14,878 nucleotides of DNA from CAZAGT01 sp964484515. Lineage in GTDB: Bacteria > Desulfobacterota > DSM-4660 > Desulfatiglandales > HGW-15. The translations under genes were made by a program, and so were the position numbers. The notes beneath the pieces were generated by a model. The model did no database searches. It was not told where the DNA came from and worked only from the letters and a program-made list of their open reading frames with translations. The DNA is taken from positions 1 through 14,878 of the forward strand of contig CAZAGT010000099.1 of assembly GCA_964484515.1 (NCBI GenBank), written 5' to 3'. This document shows, one piece after another, positions 1 to 7,272 of the stretch. Position 1 is the stretch's first letter, and every line of letters begins with the position of its first letter.

Positions 1-244
1 AGCCGGTGATATCCAGAGTGAACGTCAAAAATGGCGGAGAGCGTTGTTATTTTTTGTCTTTCCACACCTTTCGACGTGTTGTTTATGCAACAGTGGGGTG
101 AGGTTACAAGTGACCTAAAGTGACTAAAGTTGAGGGGGCGCTGCCGCATTGTTATCTTGGTAGCTGAAGGCAAAAAGTCGCGTAGTGCCCCGTTCCAGTG
201 CGAAAAACGCACCCGCTGAGAAGCTGACCCTGGCGTCCGAGTTA

Positions 245-1825
245 TCAAAGCTTGGGGGGCTTGCGCACCTGCGTAATCTGTTCAAAGGAGTAAGCCATGG
301 CCAATAGTTTCGGTTCCTCCCAGGGCCTGGTTACGATTTGCAGGCCGATCGGAAGACCAGATCGGCTGTAGCCGGCCGGTACCGTGATAGCCGGGTAACC
401 AACGACACTGATCGGGTCGCAGTTCTTGATGAAGGTCAGAAACGTGTTGACCTTCTTGCCGAGGAGTTCTGTCTCGAGGTCGTCTCCAATCGGGGCCGCC
501 GGAAGCGGCGTCGTGGGGAGTAGGAGGGCGTCAACTCCGCCCATGGCATTCTCAAAACCCGTGATCATCTTGTGGCGGTCCTCGCGTACGGCCTTGGCGT
601 AAATATAGCCTGGTATGGGCTGGGCCTGCGGGGTCCCTTTTTGGCCACCCAAGATCCCCTTTACGTCCGGTCCCATCTGGTCGAGATATTTGTCAATGGT
701 CGCTTGCGGATCATAGGTCTTGAGGTAGTCCTCCATGAGGTAGATGCATTCGGCCAGCACAATGCTGAACCCGGTTGGGGTAGCGATATCCAGGTTCCCC
801 ACCTCGACTTCCTTGACAATCCCGCCCGAGTTGGCGACTTCCCTGATCGCTTCGTCGACAACCCGCTCTGTATCAGGGTGGATATTGTCGAAGAAGTATT
901 TTCTGGGGACCCCGAATCTCTTACCTTTCAGGTTGACTCTGAGATAGGATGCATAGGGCGGGACAGGCTTCGTCGAGCTTCCGGGATCACGGGGATCGGG
1001 CCCTGAAATGGCCTCGAGCATGACCGCCGAATCCGCAACAGACCTCGTGATGGGGCCAATAACGTCACGGGTAAATGAGAGGTACATCAATCCACCCCGA
1101 CCGACCCTGCCTAGCGTAGGTTTAAGTCCGACAACGCCGCAAAGATCGGCCGGGATTCTGACGGAGCCGCCGGTATCGGTGCCTATGGCCCCCGCACAGA
1201 GTGCTGCGCCTGTTGCCGCGCCCGAACCTCCGCTCGATCCCCCTGGTATCCTGGATCGATCGTAGGGGTTTCGGGTAGGCCCGTAGTGGGGATTGTTGGT
1301 TGTGATTCCGAATGCGAATTCGTGCATATTCGTCTTACCGATGATGATGGCCCCGGCCTCCTTCAGCTTCCTCACCACATGGGAGTCGGTGGGAGGTACC
1401 CAGGAGGAGAGGATCCGTGAGCCACCCGTCGTCTTGATTCCCATGGTATCCAAGTTGTCCTTGACGGCAATCGGCACCCCGTGCAAGGGTCCCTTGAATT
1501 GCTTATTCCGGGCCAGTTTGTCATACCTGCCGGCCTCCTCGAGGGCTTTGTCACCAGCCACCGTGATGTAGGCATTGATTCCATTCGGCCCGCCGTAAGC
1601 CTGGATCCTTTTGAGGTACATCTCGACGAGTTTTTGGGAACTCATGTCGCCGTTACGAATCATCTTGGCCAAATCGACAAGAGGCCGATCGGCCAGGTCG
1701 CCGTCAGGTGAGTAGCTTCCCCAGACAAGATCGTTGAGGGAGGCAGTTAGGGCAAGCCCGGCGCCGGCTGCCAAGGTGGCCTTCACGAATGTTCTCCGAT
1801 TCATCTCGCTTCGCGTGCTTTCCAT
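245..1825 (-). CDS. Tat-exported amidase-signature family hydrolase (GatA-like)
   Basis: This 526-residue protein belongs to the amidase signature family, Ser-Ser-Lys hydrolases that split amide bonds to acid and ammonia or amine. The triad is visible: Lys122 (AVKDN), Ser197 in GGSSGGS and Ser221 in TDTGGSVR. Its spacing of 75 and 24 residues matches that known for fatty acid amide hydrolase. The N-terminus is a twin-arginine signal (NRRTFVKA from residue 9, then an Ala/Leu-rich stretch to about residue 30), so the enzyme should act in the periplasm, unlike cytosolic GatA. The start is supported by AAAGGAGA about 8 bases upstream. It follows the LivM-LivG-LivF fusion by 51 bp on the same strand and is probably co-transcribed, suggesting that its substrate or product is handled by that transporter. 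It is not a GatA subunit candidate: no gatB or gatC is nearby and it carries an export signal. The family call is firm; the substrate is unknown. Confidence 0.93.
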   Translation of the reverse strand: MESTRSEMNRRTFVKATLAAGAGLALTASLNDLVWGSYSPDGDLADRPLVDLAKMIRNGDMSSQKLVEMYLKRIQAYGGPNGINAYITVAGDKALEEAGRYDKLARNKQFKGPLHGVPIAVKDNLDTMGIKTTGGSRILSSWVPPTDSHVVRKLKEAGAIIIGKTNMHEFAFGITTNNPHYGPTRNPYDRSRIPGGSSGGSGAATGAALCAGAIGTDTGGSVRIPADLCGVVGLKPTLGRVGRGGLMYLSFTRDVIGPITRSVADSAVMLEAISGPDPRDPGSSTKPVPPYASYLRVNLKGKRFGVPRKYFFDNIHPDTERVVDEAIREVANSGGIVKEVEVGNLDIATPTGFSIVLAECIYLMEDYLKTYDPQATIDKYLDQMGPDVKGILGGQKGTPQAQPIPGYIYAKAVREDRHKMITGFENAMGGVDALLLPTTPLPAAPIGDDLETELLGKKVNTFLTFIKNCDPISVVGYPAITVPAGYSRSGLPIGLQIVTRPWEEPKLLAMAYSFEQITQVRKPPKL

Positions 1826-1876
1826 GATGTGGTCTCCTTTCGATGAGATGAGGTTGAGAGGTTTCGGGGCAGATTG

Positions 1877-4438
1877 CTAGACGCCCAACAGTCGGATTCT
1901 CAGCTGATGGTCCTCGGTCAATTGTTGTGCCGGTCCATCAAATTCAATGGCACCGTTGTTGATCACATAGACCCTTTCAGCCAGCGATAATGCTACCTCG
2001 GCGTTCTGTTCCACGAGCAGAATGGTCGTGAGCTTCTTGAGCTCGTGTATCACATCCCATAGCATCTCAACGATGGCAGGGGCAAGCCCCTCAAAGGGTT
2101 CATCGAGCAGCAGCGGCTCTCCATTACCCATGAGGGCCCGGGCGATCGCCAACATCTGCTGCTCCCCGCCGCTGAGGTGTTCCCCGCGTGAGTCCTTCAT
2201 TCGTGACAGTTGGGGGAAGAGCTCAAGGGCCTTTGCAGGCGTCCATGCTATGTCTTGACGTCTCTTCTTGGCCTGCAGGAGGGCAAGGTTGAGATTTTCG
2301 GTGACCGTGAGGTTGGGAAAGATCCTACGCCCCTGCGGTGAGATCTGAATACCCATGCGCGATATGGCTTCGGATTGGAGACCGGCGATGTTCCGTCCCT
2401 GGTAGTAAATCTCGCCGTTTCGCGGCGGGGTATGGCCCATAATAGAGAACAACGTTGTCGTCTTCCCGGCGCCGTTACGTCCCAGCAAGCAGACCAACTC
2501 GCCCTTATGAACCTTGAGAGAGACATCATGCAGGATATGGCTCTTGCCGTAAAAGGTATTGATTGCCACTACATCCAGTATCGGCCCTTCGGTCATCCGT
2601 TTCTCAGGAAGAGCCGACCGCGTCTTGAGATCGGCTCCGCCGATGTACGCCTCCTGTACAAGAGGATTCGATCTGATTTCGTCCGGATCACCTTCGGCGA
2701 GGACCTTCCCCTGATGCAAGACGGTGATCCGGTCCGATATGCTGAGGACGTGATCGATATCGTGATCGATGAGCAGGACGGTCTTTGCTCCGGCGAGGGA
2801 CCTGACCAAACGGGCGATCCTGACTCTATCTCCAGCGGCCAACCCGGCCAGGGGTTCGTCGAGGACGAGCATCTCCGGCTCGGTGGCAAGGGTGATGGCG
2901 ATTTCAAGGAGCCTCTGGTCTCCGTGTGAGATGTTCGATGCGAGCACATTGCCAAGGCCATTTAACCCGACCTGGGTCAGGATCGTTTCAGCGGCATCGT
3001 TGATCGCGGAAATATGATCCGTTGCCGCCATGAGAGAAAACTTATAGCGCGTCGTGGCTTGCACGGCGACGCGCACGTTTTCAAAAACAGTCAGGTCTTT
3101 GAAGATACTGGTTATCTGAAAGGAGCGGGAAACGCCTCGGGATACGATGTCGTAGGGGCGACGTCCCGTGATGTCTTTTCCTTGGAAGGTCACCTCACCT
3201 TTATCCGGAGGCAACAGGCCGGTGAACACGTTGAAGAATGTCGTCTTGCCGGCGCCGTTTGGGCCTATGATGGCGTGAAGCGTGCCCTTTTTCACGGAAA
3301 GGTCCACGTGGCTTAAGGCCGCGAGAGCCCCGAAATGCTTGCTTATCCCGGTGACACGAAGGATTTCCTCATTTGAGAAAGCAGGGTTTGTGGGCTTTAC
3401 CACTGCGGCCGCATCGAGTTTCGAGATATCGACTTCATCCTCCCAAACGTTCGGCGCCATCTCATCTCCGGTCGGCCTTCGCCGGAAACGTTCCCTGATC
3501 CGCTCGACAATTCCCATGATGCCGTTGGGGGAAAAGAGGATGAAAACCATAAAGATCATCCCAAAGAACACCATCCAATTTTTTGTAAAGGAAGAGAGGA
3601 TATCCTTGAACAGAACAAAAAGCGCTCCTCCTACGATGGGGCCGAAGAAATTGCGCATCCCACCGACAATGGTCATGGCCACGATATCGCCGGAGAAGAG
3701 AACAAAGAACACCTCGGGGAAGGCGAAGTAGAGCAAAAAGGCATAGAGTGAGCCGGCCACGCCGCAGAAAAAGGAGGAGAGGATAATGGCGACGTGCTTA
3801 TACCTTCTCGGATCATAGCCCAAATAAGAGGCCCTGAGTTCATTATCACGGATGGCTTGGAGAACTCGCCCGAACGGGGCATCCAGGATTCTTCGAACCA
3901 AGACGGTGCAGCCGGTCATGAGGATGAGCGTCAGGTAGTAGAAGGTGTAATCATTGTTCAGGTCGAGACCCAAGAAACGCTCCGGTCGAACGATGCCGGC
4001 AAGTCCGTTTTCACCACCAGTCAATGCGGTCCAGCGAAAGCAGACGTAGAAGAAAAGCTGCGTAAAGGCGAGGGTCAAGAGTGAAAAGTAGACCCCGCGT
4101 TTCCTCATGATCAGATATCCAACCACGACACCAGCGATCGTCGCGATCGACGCGCCGCAGAGGATTGGAATTAGGAACGCGTCGGGGAAGAAGTGGATCT
4201 GGAACAGGGACGCCGAGTAGGCGCCTAGTCCCACAAACATCCCGTGGCCGAATGAGAGCAGCCCCGTGTACCCCAGCAGGATGTTGAACCCAAGCCCTAC
4301 GATGGCAAAGATCAAAATCTCACTCGCCAGGAGCGCGGTGCTGCCTAATACCCCTTCCAAAAAGAAGGGCAGGCCCAAAAAAACGACAAGGAACAGGAGA
4401 TTCGCCCACAGGTTATCTGATACGAACCATCGTCTCAT
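1877..4438 (-). CDS. Fused Liv-type ABC importer: LivM permease + LivG ATPase + LivF ATPase
   Basis: One 853-residue reading frame carries three normally separate subunits of a branched-chain amino acid (HAAT) type ABC importer. Residues 1 to about 318 are a LivM-like multi-span permease. A charged linker of about 35 residues follows. Residues 357 to about 610 are a LivG-like ATPase with Walker A GPNGAGKTT at 392-400, ABC signature SHGDQ at 504-508, Walker B VLDEPLAG and switch His in LLIDHD. Residues 617-853 are a LivF-like ATPase with Walker A GRNGAGKTT from 653, signature LSGGEQQ, Walker B LLDEPFEG and the LivF-typical LLVEQN. All nucleotide-binding motifs look intact in both halves. The start ATG overlaps the livH stop as ATGA (4435-4438), with GGGAG upstream, implying translational coupling. 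Met615 could have been an ancestral livF start, but no Shine-Dalgarno precedes it. Expected location is the inner membrane with both ATPases cytoplasmic. A fusion created by sequencing error is possible but would need two separate coincidences. Confidence 0.93.
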   Translation of the reverse strand: MRRWFVSDNLWANLLFLVVFLGLPFFLEGVLGSTALLASEILIFAIVGLGFNILLGYTGLLSFGHGMFVGLGAYSASLFQIHFFPDAFLIPILCGASIATIAGVVVGYLIMRKRGVYFSLLTLAFTQLFFYVCFRWTALTGGENGLAGIVRPERFLGLDLNNDYTFYYLTLILMTGCTVLVRRILDAPFGRVLQAIRDNELRASYLGYDPRRYKHVAIILSSFFCGVAGSLYAFLLYFAFPEVFFVLFSGDIVAMTIVGGMRNFFGPIVGGALFVLFKDILSSFTKNWMVFFGMIFMVFILFSPNGIMGIVERIRERFRRRPTGDEMAPNVWEDEVDISKLDAAAVVKPTNPAFSNEEILRVTGISKHFGALAALSHVDLSVKKGTLHAIIGPNGAGKTTFFNVFTGLLPPDKGEVTFQGKDITGRRPYDIVSRGVSRSFQITSIFKDLTVFENVRVAVQATTRYKFSLMAATDHISAINDAAETILTQVGLNGLGNVLASNISHGDQRLLEIAITLATEPEMLVLDEPLAGLAAGDRVRIARLVRSLAGAKTVLLIDHDIDHVLSISDRITVLHQGKVLAEGDPDEIRSNPLVQEAYIGGADLKTRSALPEKRMTEGPILDVVAINTFYGKSHILHDVSLKVHKGELVCLLGRNGAGKTTTLFSIMGHTPPRNGEIYYQGRNIAGLQSEAISRMGIQISPQGRRIFPNLTVTENLNLALLQAKKRRQDIAWTPAKALELFPQLSRMKDSRGEHLSGGEQQMLAIARALMGNGEPLLLDEPFEGLAPAIVEMLWDVIHELKKLTTILLVEQNAEVALSLAERVYVINNGAIEFDGPAQQLTEDHQLRIRLLGV

Positions 4439-5310
4439 TCAAATCGCTCCCATCTCTCGCCCAGAAGACCTCTCGGCCGAGCCAATAATACAAGGACCAT
4501 CAGTGCAAACATAGAGGCCTCCGCCATTGGCGGCCAGAACAGGATGCTAAGACTGACCACCTGGCCCACCATAAGGCCCGCTAGAACAGGTCCCCAGAAG
4601 CTGCCCAGCCCCCCGATGACCACGACGACGAAGGCGGCAACGCCCAAGTGGGTTCCCATGGCCGGCTCTACACCGGCCATAGGGGCCATAAGGACACCGC
4701 CCGCGGCTGCCATGGCAGCGCCCAGCCCGAAGACGAATGTAAAGACCGGCCTGAGGCTGATCCCCATCATTCGGACCATATCCGGGTCGCGGCTGCCGGC
4801 TCGGATGATCATGCCGAAGGTCGTCTTCTCTAGAAATAGCCAGAGCCCCAGGATGATGAGAACAGCGCAGAGCATGATGAAGTATCGATATTTGGAGTAG
4901 GCTATGGGCCCTAAGGTCAATACACCTCTGAGTTGGGTGGGGATATCGAAGGGCAGGCCCTGGGTTCCCCAGATGATACGTACCATCTGCTCCAGAAAGA
5001 GGCCAAGCCCAAAGGTGAACAAGAGCCCAAGCGCAGGGTCTCCTTTGTAAAGCCGGCGCAGAAAAAGGGCCTCGACAACCATTCCCAAAAGGCCGACCAA
5101 AAAGGGAGAGATGACGAGGGAGGGGAAGAAGCCGAAATACTTGTTGGCGGCCACGGTCGCATAGGCACCGAGCATGTAGAGGATCCCGTGGGCGAAATTG
5201 ACGACCCCTATCATGCCGAAGATGATGGACAGCCCCATGGCCACGAGGACGTATATCGAGCCGAGGACAATGCCGTTAATGATAAACTGGAATAGCGTCG
5301 TCAAGGTCAT
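4435..5310 (-). CDS. livH: Liv-type ABC transporter permease LivH
   Basis: This 291-residue, very hydrophobic protein matches the LivH permease family of branched-chain amino acid/amide (HAAT) ABC importers in length and motifs. The N-terminal hydrophobic segment GIVLGSIYVLVAMGLSIIFG is followed by the typical GVVNFAHG. A cytoplasmic loop around IRAGSRDPDMVRMMGI corresponds to the ATPase-contacting region, and the glycine-rich VVIGGLGSFWGPVLAGL is near the C-terminus. It should form the membrane channel with the LivM part of the downstream fusion, which begins inside its stop codon (ATGA, 4435-4438). The start at 5310 fits the family N-terminus, but no strong Shine-Dalgarno is visible. It lies 256 bp after the binding-protein gene, and that gap holds an inverted-repeat element. 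The family is clear. Specificity cannot be read from sequence, since the same fold serves amino acids, urea and short amides. Confidence 0.93.
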   Translation of the reverse strand: MTLTTLFQFIINGIVLGSIYVLVAMGLSIIFGMIGVVNFAHGILYMLGAYATVAANKYFGFFPSLVISPFLVGLLGMVVEALFLRRLYKGDPALGLLFTFGLGLFLEQMVRIIWGTQGLPFDIPTQLRGVLTLGPIAYSKYRYFIMLCAVLIILGLWLFLEKTTFGMIIRAGSRDPDMVRMMGISLRPVFTFVFGLGAAMAAAGGVLMAPMAGVEPAMGTHLGVAAFVVVVIGGLGSFWGPVLAGLMVGQVVSLSILFWPPMAEASMFALMVLVLLARPRGLLGERWERFE

Positions 5311-5566
5311 GGCGTCAATTACAAGGCTGTCGGAGACGAACGATGTCTAGTCACTATGGTCTTTGTCTCAAGTGTCCGTTAAGAGAAGTCTTTCTGAACT
5401 GCAGAATGTCGAACAAGGGATTGTCCGAAGTCGGATAAATATCGTATGTCGAAGTAAACACTTCGTCATTCTGCGGTTCATGGTTCGATATTCGATTCTT
5501 TGCGTGTCCAGGGCAACAGCGCAAAACACCCTTTACACCTATAAGAGCCAGCATTGAGGTTCAGAT
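5311..5566. other. Gap between binding-protein gene and livH
   Basis: This 256-bp stretch separates the substrate-binding protein from livH although all genes run the same way. No reading frame here is convincing. It holds a TTCGA/ATATTCGA-rich palindromic element (listed separately) that could form an RNA hairpin between the abundant binding-protein message and the permease message. No clear second promoter was seen. Confidence 0.6.
5396..5479. repeat. Imperfect palindromic intergenic element
   Basis: Outer arms at 5396-5411 and 5464-5479 are inverted copies matching at 14 of 16 positions (GAACTGCAGAATGTCG against CGTCATTCTGCGGTTC). Overlapping the right arm is a tighter hairpin at 5446-5469, with 10-base arms around an AAAC loop. 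Its inner six pairs are perfect (CGAAGT/ACTTCG). The flank to about 5497 is rich in TTCGATATTCGA. Such TTCGA-rich palindromes look like short non-autonomous repeats, but the copy number in the genome is unknown. Within an operon it could act as an mRNA stabiliser, processing site or partial attenuator. Confidence 0.6.
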
Positions 5567-6841
5567 TCATTTCATACTACAAGGATTCTGTTCCCTGGTG
5601 GGTGCCAGGATCTCCAAGAGCTCGTCCTTTCCCGGCACCTCCGCCTCGATTTGCCAGATATCCCATTTGTCCTTTTCTTCTCCTTTTCTCTTGGCTCTCG
5701 CCACGTACATCGGTTGAAGGAGCTGATGGTCCCAATCCCTAAAATAGAGAGCTCTTCCCTTGCCGCCGTCTAATTGAATCTTCTCCATGGCCTCGATAAC
5801 CTTTTTAGTCTCCGTGGTTCCCGCCTTTTCCATGGCCTTGGCGATGGCCTTTACACTGACGTAGTCGCACCAAGCTTGGTTCTCAGGCGGTTTACCGTGT
5901 TTTTTGACGAACTTGGACGTGAATTCGCGGGTCCCTTCATAGGGGAGATCAGACCACCACAGGAGCGGGAAAACGCCCGTCAGGGCGCCAACACCAACTG
6001 GCCAGACGAGAAGGGTGTCGACGACACCGCCTGCTACATCGAAGGGCAGGGCGAATTCCCGGTACTGTTTCATGAAGTTGGTCTGATCGGAGCCGGCCAG
6101 ATTCTGGAAGACGACATCGGGTTGAGCATTCTTGACCTTCAAAAGATAGGAGCTGAAATCCACGGTCCCTGTGGGTATCAGTTCGCTTCCGACCTCGTTC
6201 CCCCCGATGGTGTTCAGGAGACGACGCGAAACCCTCAGCAGGTCATGCCCAAAGGCGTAGTCGGAGGTCAAGAAGTACCACCGTTTATAGCGTTTCTCTT
6301 TGAGGAGGTAGGAACCGATGGTGTTGACGTACTGCGTATTACACCCCTCCACGGAGAAGGTGTACATATTGCATTGTTTCCCCCGAATCTCGTCCGAGTT
6401 GGAGCCGGTGTTTATGAGGAGGGTCTTATACCGCTCAGCAACCTTCATGACCGCCAAACATACAGAGCTGCTGACGATGCCCATTAAGGCGTCGACCCGG
6501 TCCCGCTTGACGAGTTTCGTGGCCTTCTGCACGCCGATTCCCGGATTGACTGCATCCTCCGTGACAAGCTCGAGCTTTCGCCCCAAACAGCCGCCGCCGG
6601 CGTTGATTTCCTCGACGGCCATTTCGGCACCCAGGATTTCATATTCCCCCATCGCGGACAGAAACCCTGTCTGCGGAACGATATGGCCGATCTTGATGGG
6701 TTTCTTGGCCGCCCTGAGGATGGCAGGCGTAAACAGACCGCCAACGCTCGCCATCAAGGTTGCGGATCCTGATGCCTTAAGGAAATCCCTCCTGGTCCAA
6801 ATCGTTCGCCTGCCGTTCGCATTTGAATAACCTCTTGCCAT
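5567..6841 (-). CDS. Tat-exported Liv/amide-type ABC substrate-binding protein
   Basis: This 424-residue protein has the periplasmic binding protein type I fold of the LivJ/LivK/AmiC group (Peripla_BP_6). It opens with a textbook twin-arginine signal, TRRDFLKAS at residues 16-24, and a hydrophobic core to about residue 44. The mature part begins with the family hallmark IKIGHIVPQTGF and continues with GAEMAVEEINAGGG. The open frame extends to 6955, but the start at 6841 is chosen because AGGAGA lies about 7 bases upstream; the longer version has no Shine-Dalgarno and would put 38 charged residues before the Tat motif. It should deliver ligand to LivH and the LivM-LivG-LivF fusion encoded downstream. 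Tat use implies folding before export. The ligand pocket cannot be assigned by eye. The amidase at the end of the operon makes an amide or an amino acid plausible, as inference only. Confidence 0.92.
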   Translation of the reverse strand: MARGYSNANGRRTIWTRRDFLKASGSATLMASVGGLFTPAILRAAKKPIKIGHIVPQTGFLSAMGEYEILGAEMAVEEINAGGGCLGRKLELVTEDAVNPGIGVQKATKLVKRDRVDALMGIVSSSVCLAVMKVAERYKTLLINTGSNSDEIRGKQCNMYTFSVEGCNTQYVNTIGSYLLKEKRYKRWYFLTSDYAFGHDLLRVSRRLLNTIGGNEVGSELIPTGTVDFSSYLLKVKNAQPDVVFQNLAGSDQTNFMKQYREFALPFDVAGGVVDTLLVWPVGVGALTGVFPLLWWSDLPYEGTREFTSKFVKKHGKPPENQAWCDYVSVKAIAKAMEKAGTTETKKVIEAMEKIQLDGGKGRALYFRDWDHQLLQPMYVARAKRKGEEKDKWDIWQIEAEVPGKDELLEILAPTREQNPCSMK

Positions 6842-7272
6842 GTCTGTCTCCTTTCGTTTCGAAGATGACTCAGATTCCTCTTCACAAAACGGGTCGCGAG
6901 AGACCTTCAAAATCTTTCCCCCGCCTTCCCCAGGTTTACCCGCCTTAGGCGGCATGCCCCGTGCGGAAGCACGAGGTACGTCACTTTCTTTTTAAGCTCA
7001 TGGTGTCAAAGGGTGAGGGCGATTGCCGATTTCTTGCTGTCAATAATGGTCTTTCAGTCTATGATGAAAGTTAGGAAGAGACATCGGGTTGAGCTGAGGG
7101 CCAGATGCGGCCGGTTGACTGGTCCATCCGGAGAGCTTGGACTTCTGGCTGCCCCCTGATTAGAGCTCAAGAAACCAGGGTATAATAATCCGAAGGACAG
7201 AAATTAGGCGCATAGTACTGAAAAATAAGTGAGGAGGTCAATGGAATTCTCAAAGTCGAAGGCGGGCAGACC
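6842..7272 (-). promoter_or_regulatory. Upstream region of the transporter/amidase operon
   Basis: This is 431 bp without a supported gene between the PAS-LuxR stop and the binding-protein start. It contains a possible sigma-70 promoter (listed separately), other TTGACA-like hexamers at 7038-7043 and 7004-7009 without a matching -10, and two small hairpins at 6940-6952 (CCGCC/GGCGG, loop TTA) and 6960-6973 (CGTGC/GCACG, four-base loop). The Shine-Dalgarno for the binding protein lies at its low-coordinate end. No known riboswitch was recognised. Confidence 0.4.
7212..7241 (-). promoter_or_regulatory. Candidate sigma-70-like promoter
   Basis: On the minus strand TTGACC (7236-7241) is separated by 18 bases from TACTAT (7212-7217). 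The first matches the -35 consensus at 5 of 6 positions and the second the -10 at 4 of 6. It would give a leader of about 360 nt before the binding-protein start. It sits just past the PAS-LuxR stop codon. This is a consensus match only and could be chance. Confidence 0.25.

Noticed and set aside
109..127. Near-tandem copies of AGTGAC(C)TAA
   Set aside because: Two short imperfect copies only; could easily be chance and no function suggests itself.
198..212. Hairpin GTGCG-AAAAA-CGCAC downstream of the amidase, considered as a terminator
   Set aside because: Only five pairs and no T-tract follows on the minus strand.
5774..6487. 237-codon plus-strand frame antisense to the binding-protein gene
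   Set aside because: It is a mirror frame of a well-supported gene; the minus-strand product has a full Tat signal and family motifs.
6842..6955. 38-residue N-terminal extension of the binding protein
   Set aside because: No Shine-Dalgarno before 6955 and it would bury the Tat motif; the ATG at 6841 has AGGAGA at good spacing.
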